DNA of 64,000 nt, taken from RGIG1959 sp045604545. GTDB lineage: Bacteria; Bacillota; Clostridia; Oscillospirales; Acutalibacteraceae. Every line of letters begins with the position of its first letter. Position 1 is the stretch's first letter. The stretch spans positions 58,899-122,898 of the forward strand of contig JAZUOG010000072.1 of NCBI GenBank assembly GCA_045604545.1, written 5' to 3'. Under the pieces are notes generated by a model. It saw only the letters and a program-made list of their open reading frames with translations. It was not told the origin of the DNA and ran no database searches. A program made the position numbers and the translations under genes. This document shows positions 16,841-25,915 of this stretch, piece by piece.

Positions 16841-17252
16841 TAGTAATCGGAACGATTAATTGGTTGTTGCAATTGCCGCAATAACGGTATCCCGGGTCTT
16901 CTTCACAGTGAAGACAAGGATCGCCTTTTTTGACCCAAACGCCGGAATCTTCGTCAAAGTATTCAATGATAGACTCAGGAGCTTTTCCGACACCGTTGCA
17001 ATCGTCGCAAATCAGTTTTTCACCGTCACATTCGGGACAGATCATATATCCTGACGGAACAGCAATGGTGGTTGTTGTCGGAGTGGATGTGGAGGTGGTA
17101 TTTGTTGTTTTCGAATATGTTTTGATCGTGCTGACCGTAACAGGCTTGACAGGCGAACCGTCCTCGTAAGGGGTCATATACGCTGGTTGAGCGGCACAAG
17201 CACACAATGCCAAGCACAAAATGATTGCCAATGTGATGATACATGTTTTCAT
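16821..17252 (-). CDS. Small Cys-rich putative lipoprotein, last gene of surface cluster
   Basis: 143 residues, function unknown. The N-terminus is a lipoprotein-like signal ending LCACAAQ. A Thr/Ser-rich spacer (STIKTYSKTTNTTSTSTPTT) follows, then three paired-cysteine knuckles: CPECDGEKLICDDC, GDPCLHCEED and YRYCGNC. These resemble DnaJ-type or zinc-ribbon modules. ATG 17252 is 8 bases after AGGAG and lies 5 bases past the stop of the upstream gene, so it belongs to the same transcript. A metal- or thiol-binding role outside the membrane is possible but unsupported beyond the cysteines. Confidence 0.7.
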   Translation of the reverse strand: MKTCIITLAIILCLALCACAAQPAYMTPYEDGSPVKPVTVSTIKTYSKTTNTTSTSTPTTTTIAVPSGYMICPECDGEKLICDDCNGVGKAPESIIEYFDEDSGVWVKKGDPCLHCEEDPGYRYCGNCNNQLIVPITTKTTSE

Positions 17253-17257
17253 ATCCA

Positions 17258-17893
17258 TCACTCCTCAAAAACAGTTGGTGACACACCCCAAAATGCCTCA
17301 CAGCGATCCGGCTGAACAACATCCACCACAACATACACATTTCCGGCGTATTCCTGGTGGGGTGAAATTTCGCCGAGAGCCGACATATCGGCAGAGACGT
17401 TTAATACAGAAAGTGGTGTTTTGTCGTTGCTTTTGGATTGATCAAGGTTATGTAAAAGCGATGTGTGATACCAGTAATCACCGGACTGCTTCCAATCCGA
17501 AGCTGAGACGGGAGAAAGTGTCCAAAAGTGCTCCGGTTGCGGCAAGTGGGTTCCCGTGTGTTTGTTGTAAAAATTGCCGTAAACCTTTGTTCGTAAATAA
17601 GCGGCGCTGAATCCTTGATAGGTAATACGCACCTGTAAAGAATTGACATCGTTTGAGGAAGTCAATTCAATGGGAGCTTCGGGATTTTTCAGTGTTTTCC
17701 ATGTTCCGTCAATGGAATACTCAACGCTTATGTCAAAGTTGGATATTTTGGCAGGTGTTGTCACATCCAGATAATCCCTAAACCACGCGCGGGCAAACAT
17801 ACCGCAGACTAATGCAACAAGTAACAGGGTGGCAGTAATTACGGAACTGACGATCAGAATGATTTGCTTTTTAGATATTCTTTTTGTATTCAT
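17258..17893 (-). CDS. TasA/camelysin-like secreted protein 3 (AWF motif)
   Basis: 211 residues, not assignable to a named family with certainty. An N-terminal basic stretch and hydrophobic segment (about 9-32) end in the sequence ARAWFRDYLDV, followed by a probable beta-rich domain and a C-terminal NVYVVVDVVQPDRCEAFWG. The AWF after the hydrophobic stretch is the hallmark of SipW-dependent secretion signals, seen also at 17937 and 26792. ATG 17893 is preceded by AAAGGAGG. It follows the TasA-like gene upstream by 43 bases. Likely a secreted minor component or modifier of a surface fibre (inference). Confidence 0.65.
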   Translation of the reverse strand: MNTKRISKKQIILIVSSVITATLLLVALVCGMFARAWFRDYLDVTTPAKISNFDISVEYSIDGTWKTLKNPEAPIELTSSNDVNSLQVRITYQGFSAAYLRTKVYGNFYNKHTGTHLPQPEHFWTLSPVSASDWKQSGDYWYHTSLLHNLDQSKSNDKTPLSVLNVSADMSALGEISPHQEYAGNVYVVVDVVQPDRCEAFWGVSPTVFEE

Positions 17894-17936
17894 AATCACT
17901 GTCCTCCTTTTCGTGTTGATATCTTGTTGCCGGTCC

Positions 17937-18536
17937 TTATGCTACAAACGTCAAATACGCTTTGTAGTCAAGCGACGTGTATCCGTCCGTGTTTAAAACG
18001 TTTTCTACCTCTCCGTATTCAACCCAGTACACAACCGTGATAACCATGTTACCTTGTTCGTTTTGTTGGCCACCGCGAAAATCATTTAATATACCGATAG
18101 CATTATACAGATCATTAAAGTTTGAAATTGTGACTCCGAGTTCGTCTAACCGATCGGTGATTTCCTCGTAGTAGTTTGTATTCTCGCCTTTCCAGACATA
18201 GCCGATCATACCGGGAGAACTGCTGCAATCCACCGTCGTATGCAAATCACCGACCCCGGAGATTTCATACTCTTTGACCACGGCACATCGTTGATTGAAA
18301 ATATCCGCTGTAATATCCGGATCTAACAGCTTGGTAGCACACGGGAATTCGATCAAAGTCGGTTTCCTGACAAGATTCAACGCTTTTCGCTCAACTCTCA
18401 TAACGATATTCTCAACTTCAGCGGTGTTTCTTGTCGAGAACCACGCGACCACGCCTGCAACCAATGTAACCAAGGCAAGTACCATGATTGAAATGCTGAC
18501 AAGCAGCTGTTTTTTATTTTTCTTTGATAACGCCAT
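17937..18536 (-). CDS. TasA/camelysin-like secreted protein 2 (AWF motif)
   Basis: 199 residues. The N-terminus is KKNKKQLLVSISIMVLALV followed by VAWFSTRNTAEVENIVMRV. This aligns closely with AWFTTSQTAKVDTLTMDV in the protein at 26792, the typical SipW-dependent signal and first strand of TasA-like proteins. The remainder has only three cysteines, two of them widely spaced, and ends in hydrophobic strands (VITVVYWVEYGEVENVL). ATG 18536 is 8 bases after AAGGAGG. It lies 28 bases downstream of the GLUG-repeat gene and probably uses SipW-type peptidase 1 for processing. Confidence 0.7.
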   Translation of the reverse strand: MALSKKNKKQLLVSISIMVLALVTLVAGVVAWFSTRNTAEVENIVMRVERKALNLVRKPTLIEFPCATKLLDPDITADIFNQRCAVVKEYEISGVGDLHTTVDCSSSPGMIGYVWKGENTNYYEEITDRLDELGVTISNFNDLYNAIGILNDFRGGQQNEQGNMVITVVYWVEYGEVENVLNTDGYTSLDYKAYLTFVA

Positions 18537-18564
18537 GGTACTCACCTCCTTACATACAGATTTA

Positions 18565-21504
18565 TCAATACGTCTGATCGCGAAGACCCCATAACGGCTC
18601 GCCGTCTGTCAACGTGACAACAATGTGAATATCGTTGCTGTAAGCGTCGGCAGAACAATAGGTGCCGTCGTTATTCTCGTCATCGTTCATAACACTGACA
18701 ATTGCGTTTTGCATATTTTTGATGGTAACGCTTTGAACAGCATAGTCGTCTGCGGTGGATACCTTCACCATAAATTTGCAATTCAGCGGGACAGCATACA
18801 TTAACGAGGTCGTTTGCGGTGTCGATGACGAGGTTACTTTCATCTGAGAGCCACGCCAATCGGGGGTATCATCGTCGTTGTCAACCGCATAATAAATTTC
18901 CAGCATAACAGGCACGTTGTTCTTGCCTTCAACGGAAAATGTAACCATTTGCAAGCTATTACGTACAGCGGCAACAACACGGATACCGACATCGGAATCG
19001 ACGGCAATATACGCCACGCGTTTCACATCGTTATTCACCCCGTCGGTTGCCTCAAAACCGTACCCATTGTTCACGTCGTAAACGATGGCACCGTTGTTGA
19101 TGCCATCAATCGCTGTAAAGCTATCAATCGATGCATTACCGTTTGTTTTGGCAATCCAGCCTGTTGTCATGTCGTTTGTGGTGTTATCGTTCCAATAATT
19201 CTGGAAATACACCGGTGTCGTCGACAGTTGAGAAAGCGCTGAGTTCTTACACCACGCCAGCTGAGGATAAAAGGCTGCTGCTTTATACCAGTGCGTGTTA
19301 CTAAGCGATGTCAACGATGTTCCCAACATCTGGTCGGTGGTTTTACCGTTTGCTTGAGTGCTGATGGTCATGACCGTCCGGTCGTAATACAAATTGGATC
19401 CTGCGGTTCCGGCTCCAACAAACGGTCCGACACCGGTCGTAATGGAAGGGGCATGTACCAAGCCGGCAAAATAGCCGTTTTGCACAGTAGCTGTTGATGC
19501 TTCGCCGACAAGTCCGGCAATATTTCCGGCGGTTCCGGTAGCACCGGAGAAAACAGACATGGTCGAATAGCAGTTACTGACATAAGCATTGGTGTTACCG
19601 AGTTTTGCGGCGACGCCAACCAGTCCGCCCAAATTCTTGTTTGCGGCAATGTAGCCGGTTGAGCCCGACAATGTTAATCTGCCGCCGTTCATCTCGCCGA
19701 CAATACCACCGCATTTTTTGTCACCTTTGATGATGATGCTGACAAGTACTTTTTCAATGTCGGTATTTGTCGCTTCGCCGACAAGTCCGCCGCATGTTCC
19801 TTTTACATCAAGACTGTTTTTGTCGCCGGAAACCATAACATTGGAAATCGTTGCGCCGTTTGCTTTGCCGATCAATGTGCCGACAATCGCCGCATTATCG
19901 GCATTCCGGTGAATAACGTTACGTAAGCGGACGTTTTTGATCACGGCGCCGTCTTGAGTCGATCCGAACAAACCGATATGTTTCTCACCATTGTTGTTCA
20001 ACGTCATATCAGATAAAGTGTAGTTTTGCCCGTTGAATGTGCCGATAAAGCTATTAATCGGATCAAATTCAGCAATGTTTTCAATGTCGGCTGTTACTGT
20101 ATATTCCGCCGGGTCAATCAACGAATAGTAACGCACTTTGTCAAGTTGATCGGTATTGGTGATCTGAAACGCCGACGCGGCAGTTTTGCCGTCTCCTCCG
20201 TTAAAATACGGATTTTGGGAATAAGACGATAAATACCATTTACGCTCAAAGCTACCGGATGTTGCTGTCAGCTGTGCGTCTTCTACGTTTTCATTAAAGA
20301 CAAATCTCGAACGCAGTAAATCGGGCGATGTTGATGTAGACTGCGCCGAAACAACTTCCACATTATTGATAATCGTTGATCCCGCATTCGTGTCAGGAAC
20401 CACATCATAGATTTTGCATTTTTCGGAATCAATGTTCCACGAAAGGCTCATGACGTTGGTTTTGTCAATATACACATTCGGAGTAAGGTAATCCATACGT
20501 GCATAAAACGCGTCAGTGGAGGGTTCTTTACGTTTACCGCTGTCTGCATCAAATACACTCGCAGCAGCGGTCGAAACACGCACGATATGACGCACTTTGG
20601 GCGTCCACACGGCATATTGTGAGTCATAAAATGCCACCAGAGACGGGTATGCAGTGGAAGTGATGGCAAACGATGCCGAAAGCGCTGCGGGAGTGCTTTC
20701 GGTAATATTGTTTTCCATCAAATCACGTGTTTTAACACCACTGTTTTCAACACTTTCGCGCACAATACCCAGCTGATTGTCATAAACACCGTTAACACCC
20801 GAGGGGCTGGCGTGAATGTATTCGTGTTTGATCTGACAGGTGGTGTAGGTATCACTGACACCGGCCGATGTTCCGACGAGATTGCCAAGACCGGCTACTT
20901 TACCGACTGTACAATCGATCGTACCGGAGCTGTAACACGCAGTGACAATTCCGGAGCTGATCTCGCCGATCAATCCTCCGCAATACGAAGACGATGATGA
21001 TGTGATATTGACGCACGAAAACGATTCGGTCACTCTTCCGCCGCTAAGCGTCGCAACCAAACCGCCGACAGTATTATTTCCGGTATATGTGATATCACCG
21101 TATGCAAAACACGCTTGCACAATGATGTTGGAAGAGACTGTGTTAGCGAGAAGTGCTCTGCCGGAAAAATTGTCTCCTGCAACAAGACCGAGGTTTTGGA
21201 TATAACGCGTCTCTTCAACCAAGCCTTCATAAGTATACGACAGTGTATCAAACAGCGGTGCATTCAAGCCGCTGATAATATAGCCGTTACCGTTAAAATC
21301 GCCACTGTAATTCTTCGGTGTCCACGAAGAGGAAACGGTGATATTATTCTCTAAAACAATATTGGCATCATTATTAAGAGCGGCTATCAACTCAGCCTCT
21401 GTGCTAACAGTTTGTGCGGTAACCGCCGAAAAAGAAACGGCGGACAATATAAGCGTCAGTACCATCACAAACGAAAGCATAAACGCTGTGATTTTCTTGC
21501 ACAT
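18565..21504 (-). CDS. Large secreted GLUG-repeat protein
   Basis: 979-residue secreted protein. A signal peptide (MCKKITAFMLSFVMVLTLIL..., cleavage probably after SAVTA) is followed by about seven GLUG motifs, for example VGGLVATLSGGRVTES, CGGLIGEISSGIVTAC, CGGLVGEATNTDIEKV and IAGLVGEASTATVQNG. These build a right-handed beta-helix in known surface proteins. The region near residues 300-470 lacks the motif, and the C-terminal 200 residues look like a beta-sandwich (VAYIAVDSDVGIRVVAAVR). No LPXTG anchor or terminal membrane segment. ATG 21504 follows AAGGAGG. It sits between SipW-type peptidase 1 and the TasA-like genes; adhesion is the likely role. Confidence 0.82.
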   Translation of the reverse strand: MCKKITAFMLSFVMVLTLILSAVSFSAVTAQTVSTEAELIAALNNDANIVLENNITVSSSWTPKNYSGDFNGNGYIISGLNAPLFDTLSYTYEGLVEETRYIQNLGLVAGDNFSGRALLANTVSSNIIVQACFAYGDITYTGNNTVGGLVATLSGGRVTESFSCVNITSSSSSYCGGLIGEISSGIVTACYSSGTIDCTVGKVAGLGNLVGTSAGVSDTYTTCQIKHEYIHASPSGVNGVYDNQLGIVRESVENSGVKTRDLMENNITESTPAALSASFAITSTAYPSLVAFYDSQYAVWTPKVRHIVRVSTAAASVFDADSGKRKEPSTDAFYARMDYLTPNVYIDKTNVMSLSWNIDSEKCKIYDVVPDTNAGSTIINNVEVVSAQSTSTSPDLLRSRFVFNENVEDAQLTATSGSFERKWYLSSYSQNPYFNGGDGKTAASAFQITNTDQLDKVRYYSLIDPAEYTVTADIENIAEFDPINSFIGTFNGQNYTLSDMTLNNNGEKHIGLFGSTQDGAVIKNVRLRNVIHRNADNAAIVGTLIGKANGATISNVMVSGDKNSLDVKGTCGGLVGEATNTDIEKVLVSIIIKGDKKCGGIVGEMNGGRLTLSGSTGYIAANKNLGGLVGVAAKLGNTNAYVSNCYSTMSVFSGATGTAGNIAGLVGEASTATVQNGYFAGLVHAPSITTGVGPFVGAGTAGSNLYYDRTVMTISTQANGKTTDQMLGTSLTSLSNTHWYKAAAFYPQLAWCKNSALSQLSTTPVYFQNYWNDNTTNDMTTGWIAKTNGNASIDSFTAIDGINNGAIVYDVNNGYGFEATDGVNNDVKRVAYIAVDSDVGIRVVAAVRNSLQMVTFSVEGKNNVPVMLEIYYAVDNDDDTPDWRGSQMKVTSSSTPQTTSLMYAVPLNCKFMVKVSTADDYAVQSVTIKNMQNAIVSVMNDDENNDGTYCSADAYSNDIHIVVTLTDGEPLWGLRDQTY

Positions 21505-21527
21505 ATTGTCCACCTCCTTTTTCGGTA

Positions 21528-22094
21528 TTATTCGGTTTGTTGTTCTTTGTAGTTCTTGGCTTCTTTAACGACAGATACGAAGCTGAAAATCAGATTGATG
21601 ACCAAAACGACGATCAAAAACGGAAATAACCATGGGCTTTGCGTGAAACGGACGAGAGCGCCGATCGATTTCGAACAAAACATGACCTTCCCGTAAATAT
21701 CCTCATCATAGACAGGATATTCATCTTGCTCGTCGTTAGCTGTGCCTTTTGTTGTAAAAATACGGCTTCCTTGGTCATCGTACGATATATCTATCACTTT
21801 GTGCGTCACCGGAATTCCGTTTGGAACCGTCGGATCGGAAGAACGGAATGTCAGCACATCACCGATTTTGATATCCTCCGGAGCGATTTTCTCAATCAGA
21901 ATAAAACTACCTGTTTGGATTTCGGGCTCCATACTGCCTGTCGCCACCACACCGAAGCTGTAGTTTCCGATCATCGCTCTTCCGCCGCCGGTCATATGCG
22001 TGGCAAATGAGACAATAACAACAAGAAACAAGAGAACAAGTGCAATGTATAAGATGGTTTTGGCAAGGATGCTGAGAAGCTTCGATATCGTCAT
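21528..22094 (-). CDS. sipW: SipW-type signal peptidase I, paralogue 1
   Basis: 188-residue signal peptidase of the ER type. Membrane segments lie at about 12-32 and 155-177. The nucleophile is in VATGSMEPEI (Ser54) and the base is a histidine, PVTHKVID (His98), where bacterial LepB has lysine. In Bacillus, SipW with this Ser/His pair matures TasA and TapA, the biofilm fibre proteins. Here the gene precedes a GLUG protein and two AWF-motif proteins, so these are plausible substrates. A second paralogue is at 25916. Start ATG 22094 has AAGGAGG upstream. Confidence 0.88.
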   Translation of the reverse strand: MTISKLLSILAKTILYIALVLLFLVVIVSFATHMTGGGRAMIGNYSFGVVATGSMEPEIQTGSFILIEKIAPEDIKIGDVLTFRSSDPTVPNGIPVTHKVIDISYDDQGSRIFTTKGTANDEQDEYPVYDEDIYGKVMFCSKSIGALVRFTQSPWLFPFLIVVLVINLIFSFVSVVKEAKNYKEQQTE

Positions 22095-22112
22095 TATCGA
22101 GCCTCCTTACGC

Positions 22113-24275
22113 TCATTCGCTGTCAGTGGGTGCTTGGTTCTTTGCTTTTTGGCGATCTCTGGCAATGCGCTCTTTTTCTCGTGCAATGGCTTTTTCGCGT
22201 TCAAGCTTCGCTTTTTCTTTGGCTAAGCGTTCTTTTTCCTTCGCCTTTTCCTTTGCAGCAGCAAGACGCGCTTTTTCACGTTCACGTGCTTTGGCGGCAC
22301 GTTCCTTTTCAAGAGCAGCCGCTTTTTCTTTGGCAAGTCGGGCTTTCTCTTTCGCCTTTTCTTTGGCTATGCGCTCCTGTTCAGCGGCTTTCGCTTTCTC
22401 ACGAGCAACGCGTTCCCGTTCTTTTTCGCGCGCTTTGGCGGCGCGTTCCTTTTCAAGTGCGTCCGCTTTTTCCTTGGCAAGACGTGCTTTTTCTTTGGCA
22501 CGTTCTTTTGCAAGACGCTCTTTTTCGGCAGCTTCAGCCTTTTCTTTAGCGATACGCTCACGTTCTTTTTCGCGTGCTTTCGCGGCTCGCTCTTTTTCGA
22601 GTGCATCTGCCTTCTCTTTTGCGATGCGAGCGCGTTCTTTGGCCTTTTCCTTGGCTATGCGCTCTTTTTCGGCGGCTTCGGCTTTCTCGCGAGCGATACG
22701 TTCACGTTCCTTCTCACGAGCTTTGGCGGCACGTTCCTTCTCGAGTGCTTCTGCTTTTTCTTTCGCGATACGAGCACGTTCTTTTTCGCGCGCCACTCGT
22801 GCTTTTTCAGCGGCAATGGCTTGCTCTTTTGCGATGCGCGCGCGTTCTTTTTCTTTAGCAATACGTTCTTTTTCACGCGCAATCGCCTGTTCTTTGGCAA
22901 GACGTTCGCGCTCTTTGGCACGTTCTTTCGCGAGACGTTCTTTCTCTTTGCGCGCTTTTTCGACAGCAAGGGCTTTTTCCTTCGCTTTACGAATACGTTC
23001 GCGCTCACGTTCTCTCTTGAGACGTGCTTTTTCTTTTTCGCGCTCGATGCGGAGTTTCTCTTTGAGGATACGTTCGCGCTCTTTTTCGCGTTCACGCTGT
23101 TTTTCCAAACGAATCGCTTCTTCGATCTTCAGACGGCGATTCTTATCCCAAAGCAACGCAGCATTGATGGCATCAACAACCTGTTGACGCTCTTTCTCTT
23201 TGCGATCGTTCACCTTTGCGATTTCATCAAGAAATACACGATGAACTTCCGTTTCGGAAATATTGAAGTCGCGTACGATCTCTTCAACGACGCTGTGAAC
23301 GAATTTGGGGTGGAATTGCTTCGGGCGTTGCTTCTTCTGAGAAGTAGTCTCCAAAGTCTGATCAGCACTTTGTTTTAAGAAGACATACTGTAATGCAAGT
23401 CCGCTGTAAATCGCCGCAAGAGAGCGTTGTTCGGGGAGCTGTTGCGTCGAATAGGACTCGATCGTATAACCGATCTCGTCGTAGGCTTCGATAAACTGCC
23501 ACAGCGCCAAGCACTTTTTAAAGTTCGGCTCCTTCATGATCACGTTGGTTCTCATGATCGGCGGACGAACAAGCGCACAACCACGCATTTCTTTATAGAA
23601 CGACGTGTACATGAAACTTTGGAGATATTGGTTGATACGGTCGATACGCGCAAGAGGCGCCATATGACGAGGATTCAGCTCATCGCCACCCATATACGGA
23701 CGTGTTACCGTCGACAGATCGATGGAATATTCGACCGTTTCGCCTTGCTGAGGGTGGAATTGTCCCTTCATGACAATGTGAGCCATTTCTTCGTCGTCCA
23801 TATTGGCGAACAACACGTTATAGCGCTTTTCCATAAATGTACGCAATTTTTGCAAAAGCGTATAGATAAAGCGGTTTTCATAAATATCGATCGTATCCTC
23901 ACGGCTGACATTGAGAATCTTGTTTGGCTGAACCTCTTCGCCGCGAATCTGACTGATATAGTGCGTGTGTTGCGACAAATGACGCACCGAGTCGGGGGTT
24001 ACTTTCTTGGAAAGATGGATCGGCACAACCTCATCTTCCTGAACAATGAACCGACGGGGATTGCGAATGATCGTATCGAGAGGGATAATACAATCTTCCA
24101 ACATTTCGACCCAGCGCATATCAATGTTTTTGTTCAGCTTCTTCATCAGGAAAGACATCTCGTTGTCTCCGGAATTGATGCTGTTCATCAAAAACGTGAA
24201 AAAGTCATCGCTGTTGACAGCGGAAAGGAACGACTGATGATATTGTTCAAAAACGTGTTTGATCTGATCAGACAT
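22113..24275 (-). CDS. McrC N-terminal-like (DUF2357) protein with long charged helix, no nuclease
   Basis: 720 residues in two parts. Residues about 60-345 resemble DUF2357, the N-terminal part of McrC that binds and activates McrB ATPases: note SVRHLSQHTHYI and SREDTIDIYENRFIYTLLQK. Residues 355-720 are nearly pure Lys/Glu/Arg/Ala (KEKERARIAKEKAEALEKE style), forming a coiled coil or single alpha-helix perhaps 50 nm long. The PD-(D/E)xK nuclease that normally ends McrC is absent. No signal peptide, so it is cytoplasmic. It follows the McrB-like ATPase by 41 bases, implying a complex. I infer a mechanical or scaffold role rather than DNA restriction. Confidence 0.75.
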   Translation of the reverse strand: MSDQIKHVFEQYHQSFLSAVNSDDFFTFLMNSINSGDNEMSFLMKKLNKNIDMRWVEMLEDCIIPLDTIIRNPRRFIVQEDEVVPIHLSKKVTPDSVRHLSQHTHYISQIRGEEVQPNKILNVSREDTIDIYENRFIYTLLQKLRTFMEKRYNVLFANMDDEEMAHIVMKGQFHPQQGETVEYSIDLSTVTRPYMGGDELNPRHMAPLARIDRINQYLQSFMYTSFYKEMRGCALVRPPIMRTNVIMKEPNFKKCLALWQFIEAYDEIGYTIESYSTQQLPEQRSLAAIYSGLALQYVFLKQSADQTLETTSQKKQRPKQFHPKFVHSVVEEIVRDFNISETEVHRVFLDEIAKVNDRKEKERQQVVDAINAALLWDKNRRLKIEEAIRLEKQREREKERERILKEKLRIEREKEKARLKRERERERIRKAKEKALAVEKARKEKERLAKERAKERERLAKEQAIAREKERIAKEKERARIAKEQAIAAEKARVAREKERARIAKEKAEALEKERAAKAREKERERIAREKAEAAEKERIAKEKAKERARIAKEKADALEKERAAKAREKERERIAKEKAEAAEKERLAKERAKEKARLAKEKADALEKERAAKAREKERERVAREKAKAAEQERIAKEKAKEKARLAKEKAAALEKERAAKAREREKARLAAAKEKAKEKERLAKEKAKLEREKAIAREKERIARDRQKAKNQAPTDSE
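22288..22785. repeat. 144-bp tandem repeat inside the charged-helix gene
   Basis: The block beginning GCTTTGGCGGC recurs at 22288, 22432, 22576 and 22720, exactly 144 bases apart, with moderate divergence. Each unit encodes 48 residues of the charged helix. Three full copies and part of a fourth are clear; looser repeats continue to about 23100. Confidence 0.85.
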
Positions 24276-24316
24276 ATCCTTCTATCCCCTCTCAATGGAA
24301 TTTAAACAACAAATTA

Positions 24317-25831
24317 TCAGAACAATTTCTGCAAACGACGCAGATAATCTTTACACTCGTTCATGTTCTGGCGGCCAAAATTCTTGTCAAGATACGCAAT
24401 CAAGCCGTCGATTTCGTCACGAATGAACGACAGGTTGAGACTTTCGAATTTGCGGAAGATCTTGTGGCACAGGACATAGTCGAGACCGTCAATTTCGGTA
24501 CCGCCGCAAGCAACATACACCGGCACAAAGTCGTTAAGCTGCTTCATGATGCGGTTACCGAAAGCCAAGCGGAAGTGAGCAATGACATAGTCATCAAGCT
24601 CCGCCAGTTTGTCGAGGGTCTCCTGAGAAACCTTGTGATCGATCTTAGCTTGGTCGAGAAGCTCTTCGAAACGGGTCGCACTCAGCAGGAGCGGCTCGGT
24701 ATCGGGAGCATCAAAATACTTACCTTTTTCGTTGATGTCGATAGGCATCGCACGGTCATATACCTTATCGGTGATGGCGAAGGTGGAGTCGTCGTTATTC
24801 GCTGTACCGACATACCACATATTGCCGGGAAGTGTGATACGACCGTCTTTGAGACGTTTGGGATCATTCGGCCAACCGCTGGAAACGAGGTCGATGATCC
24901 ATTCATCACGGATCGGCATTTCGAGAATGGACAACATTTCTGCGAAGTAATACTCGACACGGGCGATGTTCATTTCGTCAAGAACCATCAAGTAGGTATT
25001 GTCGTTGTAACCGGCTTCATAGATCTTCTTGAGCATTTCCGTTTCATTGAAACGCTTGGTGAATTCGTTGAAGTAGCCGAAAAGCTCGGTACGGTCACGC
25101 CAGGAAGGCTGAACAGGCGCGATCATGGTGTCGTTCATGACGAACTTACCGAATGCATAAGCAAGCGAGGTTTTACCTGTACCGGAAATACCTTGCAGAA
25201 TGATCAGTCGGGTACAACCAAACGACGAGATAAACAGACGAATGATATGTTTGCTGTAATACAATCCCATGCGAGAGCAAGCAAAGTTGCGGAAACGATC
25301 GCAGAGCTCTTCAAGGTTAAAGTCGGTCTCATAGACAGGAGGCACATAGTTCTCAAACGCCGCATCGACAGCCGCCAGTTTGTAGAAACGGCCTTCGAAA
25401 TCGGCACCCTCACCTGCGCCATCGGGATTTTCTTCTTCAAGCTGAGGTGCTTCTTCGGGACGCAGACCGAGCTGCGTGACCTTCATCGCGAGAATACGGT
25501 CTTTTTCGGCAGAAAGCTTGAGCACCTGACGATTGAGATTGCCGATTTCCTCGAGCATTTCCTCTTTGGTGACGAGCGTTTCACGGAAACGGACATATTT
25601 GCGAATGAGCAACACGATAAGAAAAATCAGTCCTGCAAGCAGTGCCAGCACCACGATGATCGACAGAATTGACAGAATCCAGTCAACCACCGAAAAATTG
25701 GCACTATGAGTCGTGAAAGCCTCGATGTAAGCAGGAATGTCGAAGATGCTCACGAAGCCGACGATACCTTTCCAGATGTTGCCGAAAAGGACCATCAAAA
25801 AGTCATACAGGAAGGGCAAAAATGTGTCCAT
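24317..25831 (-). CDS. Membrane-anchored McrB-like AAA+ ATPase
   Basis: 504 residues. A membrane segment at about 52-77 (VVDWILSILSIIVVLALLAGL region) is followed by a short coiled coil, an acidic linker and a C-terminal AAA+ domain. Walker A is GISGTGKTS (214-222), Walker B LMVLDEMN (about 281-288), and the sensor region GTANNDDSTFAITDKVYDRA matches the McrB pattern GTxNxxDRS...D...RR in outline. It lacks the DNA-recognition domain of McrB. ATG 25831 is chosen over a GTG 9 bases upstream because AGTAGGTG precedes it. With the DUF2357 protein it probably forms a membrane-tethered ATPase complex. Substrate unknown. Confidence 0.8.
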   Translation of the reverse strand: MDTFLPFLYDFLMVLFGNIWKGIVGFVSIFDIPAYIEAFTTHSANFSVVDWILSILSIIVVLALLAGLIFLIVLLIRKYVRFRETLVTKEEMLEEIGNLNRQVLKLSAEKDRILAMKVTQLGLRPEEAPQLEEENPDGAGEGADFEGRFYKLAAVDAAFENYVPPVYETDFNLEELCDRFRNFACSRMGLYYSKHIIRLFISSFGCTRLIILQGISGTGKTSLAYAFGKFVMNDTMIAPVQPSWRDRTELFGYFNEFTKRFNETEMLKKIYEAGYNDNTYLMVLDEMNIARVEYYFAEMLSILEMPIRDEWIIDLVSSGWPNDPKRLKDGRITLPGNMWYVGTANNDDSTFAITDKVYDRAMPIDINEKGKYFDAPDTEPLLLSATRFEELLDQAKIDHKVSQETLDKLAELDDYVIAHFRLAFGNRIMKQLNDFVPVYVACGGTEIDGLDYVLCHKIFRKFESLNLSFIRDEIDGLIAYLDKNFGRQNMNECKDYLRRLQKLF

Positions 25832-25915
25832 TACCGTCACCTACTTCTTCAAAATGATACATAATGTAAATTGGCTTTATCTGCAGTGAACAATCACTTA
25901 CAATACGAGTCTTGT

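Noticed and set aside
22000..23187. 395-codon Ser/Arg/Phe-rich frame on the plus strand
   Set aside because: It is the complement of the Lys/Glu/Arg repeat region and has no credible start site or composition.
22113..25831. Type IV restriction (McrBC) defence locus
   Set aside because: No nuclease and no DNA-binding domain were found, and the neighbours are secretion and surface genes rather than defence genes.
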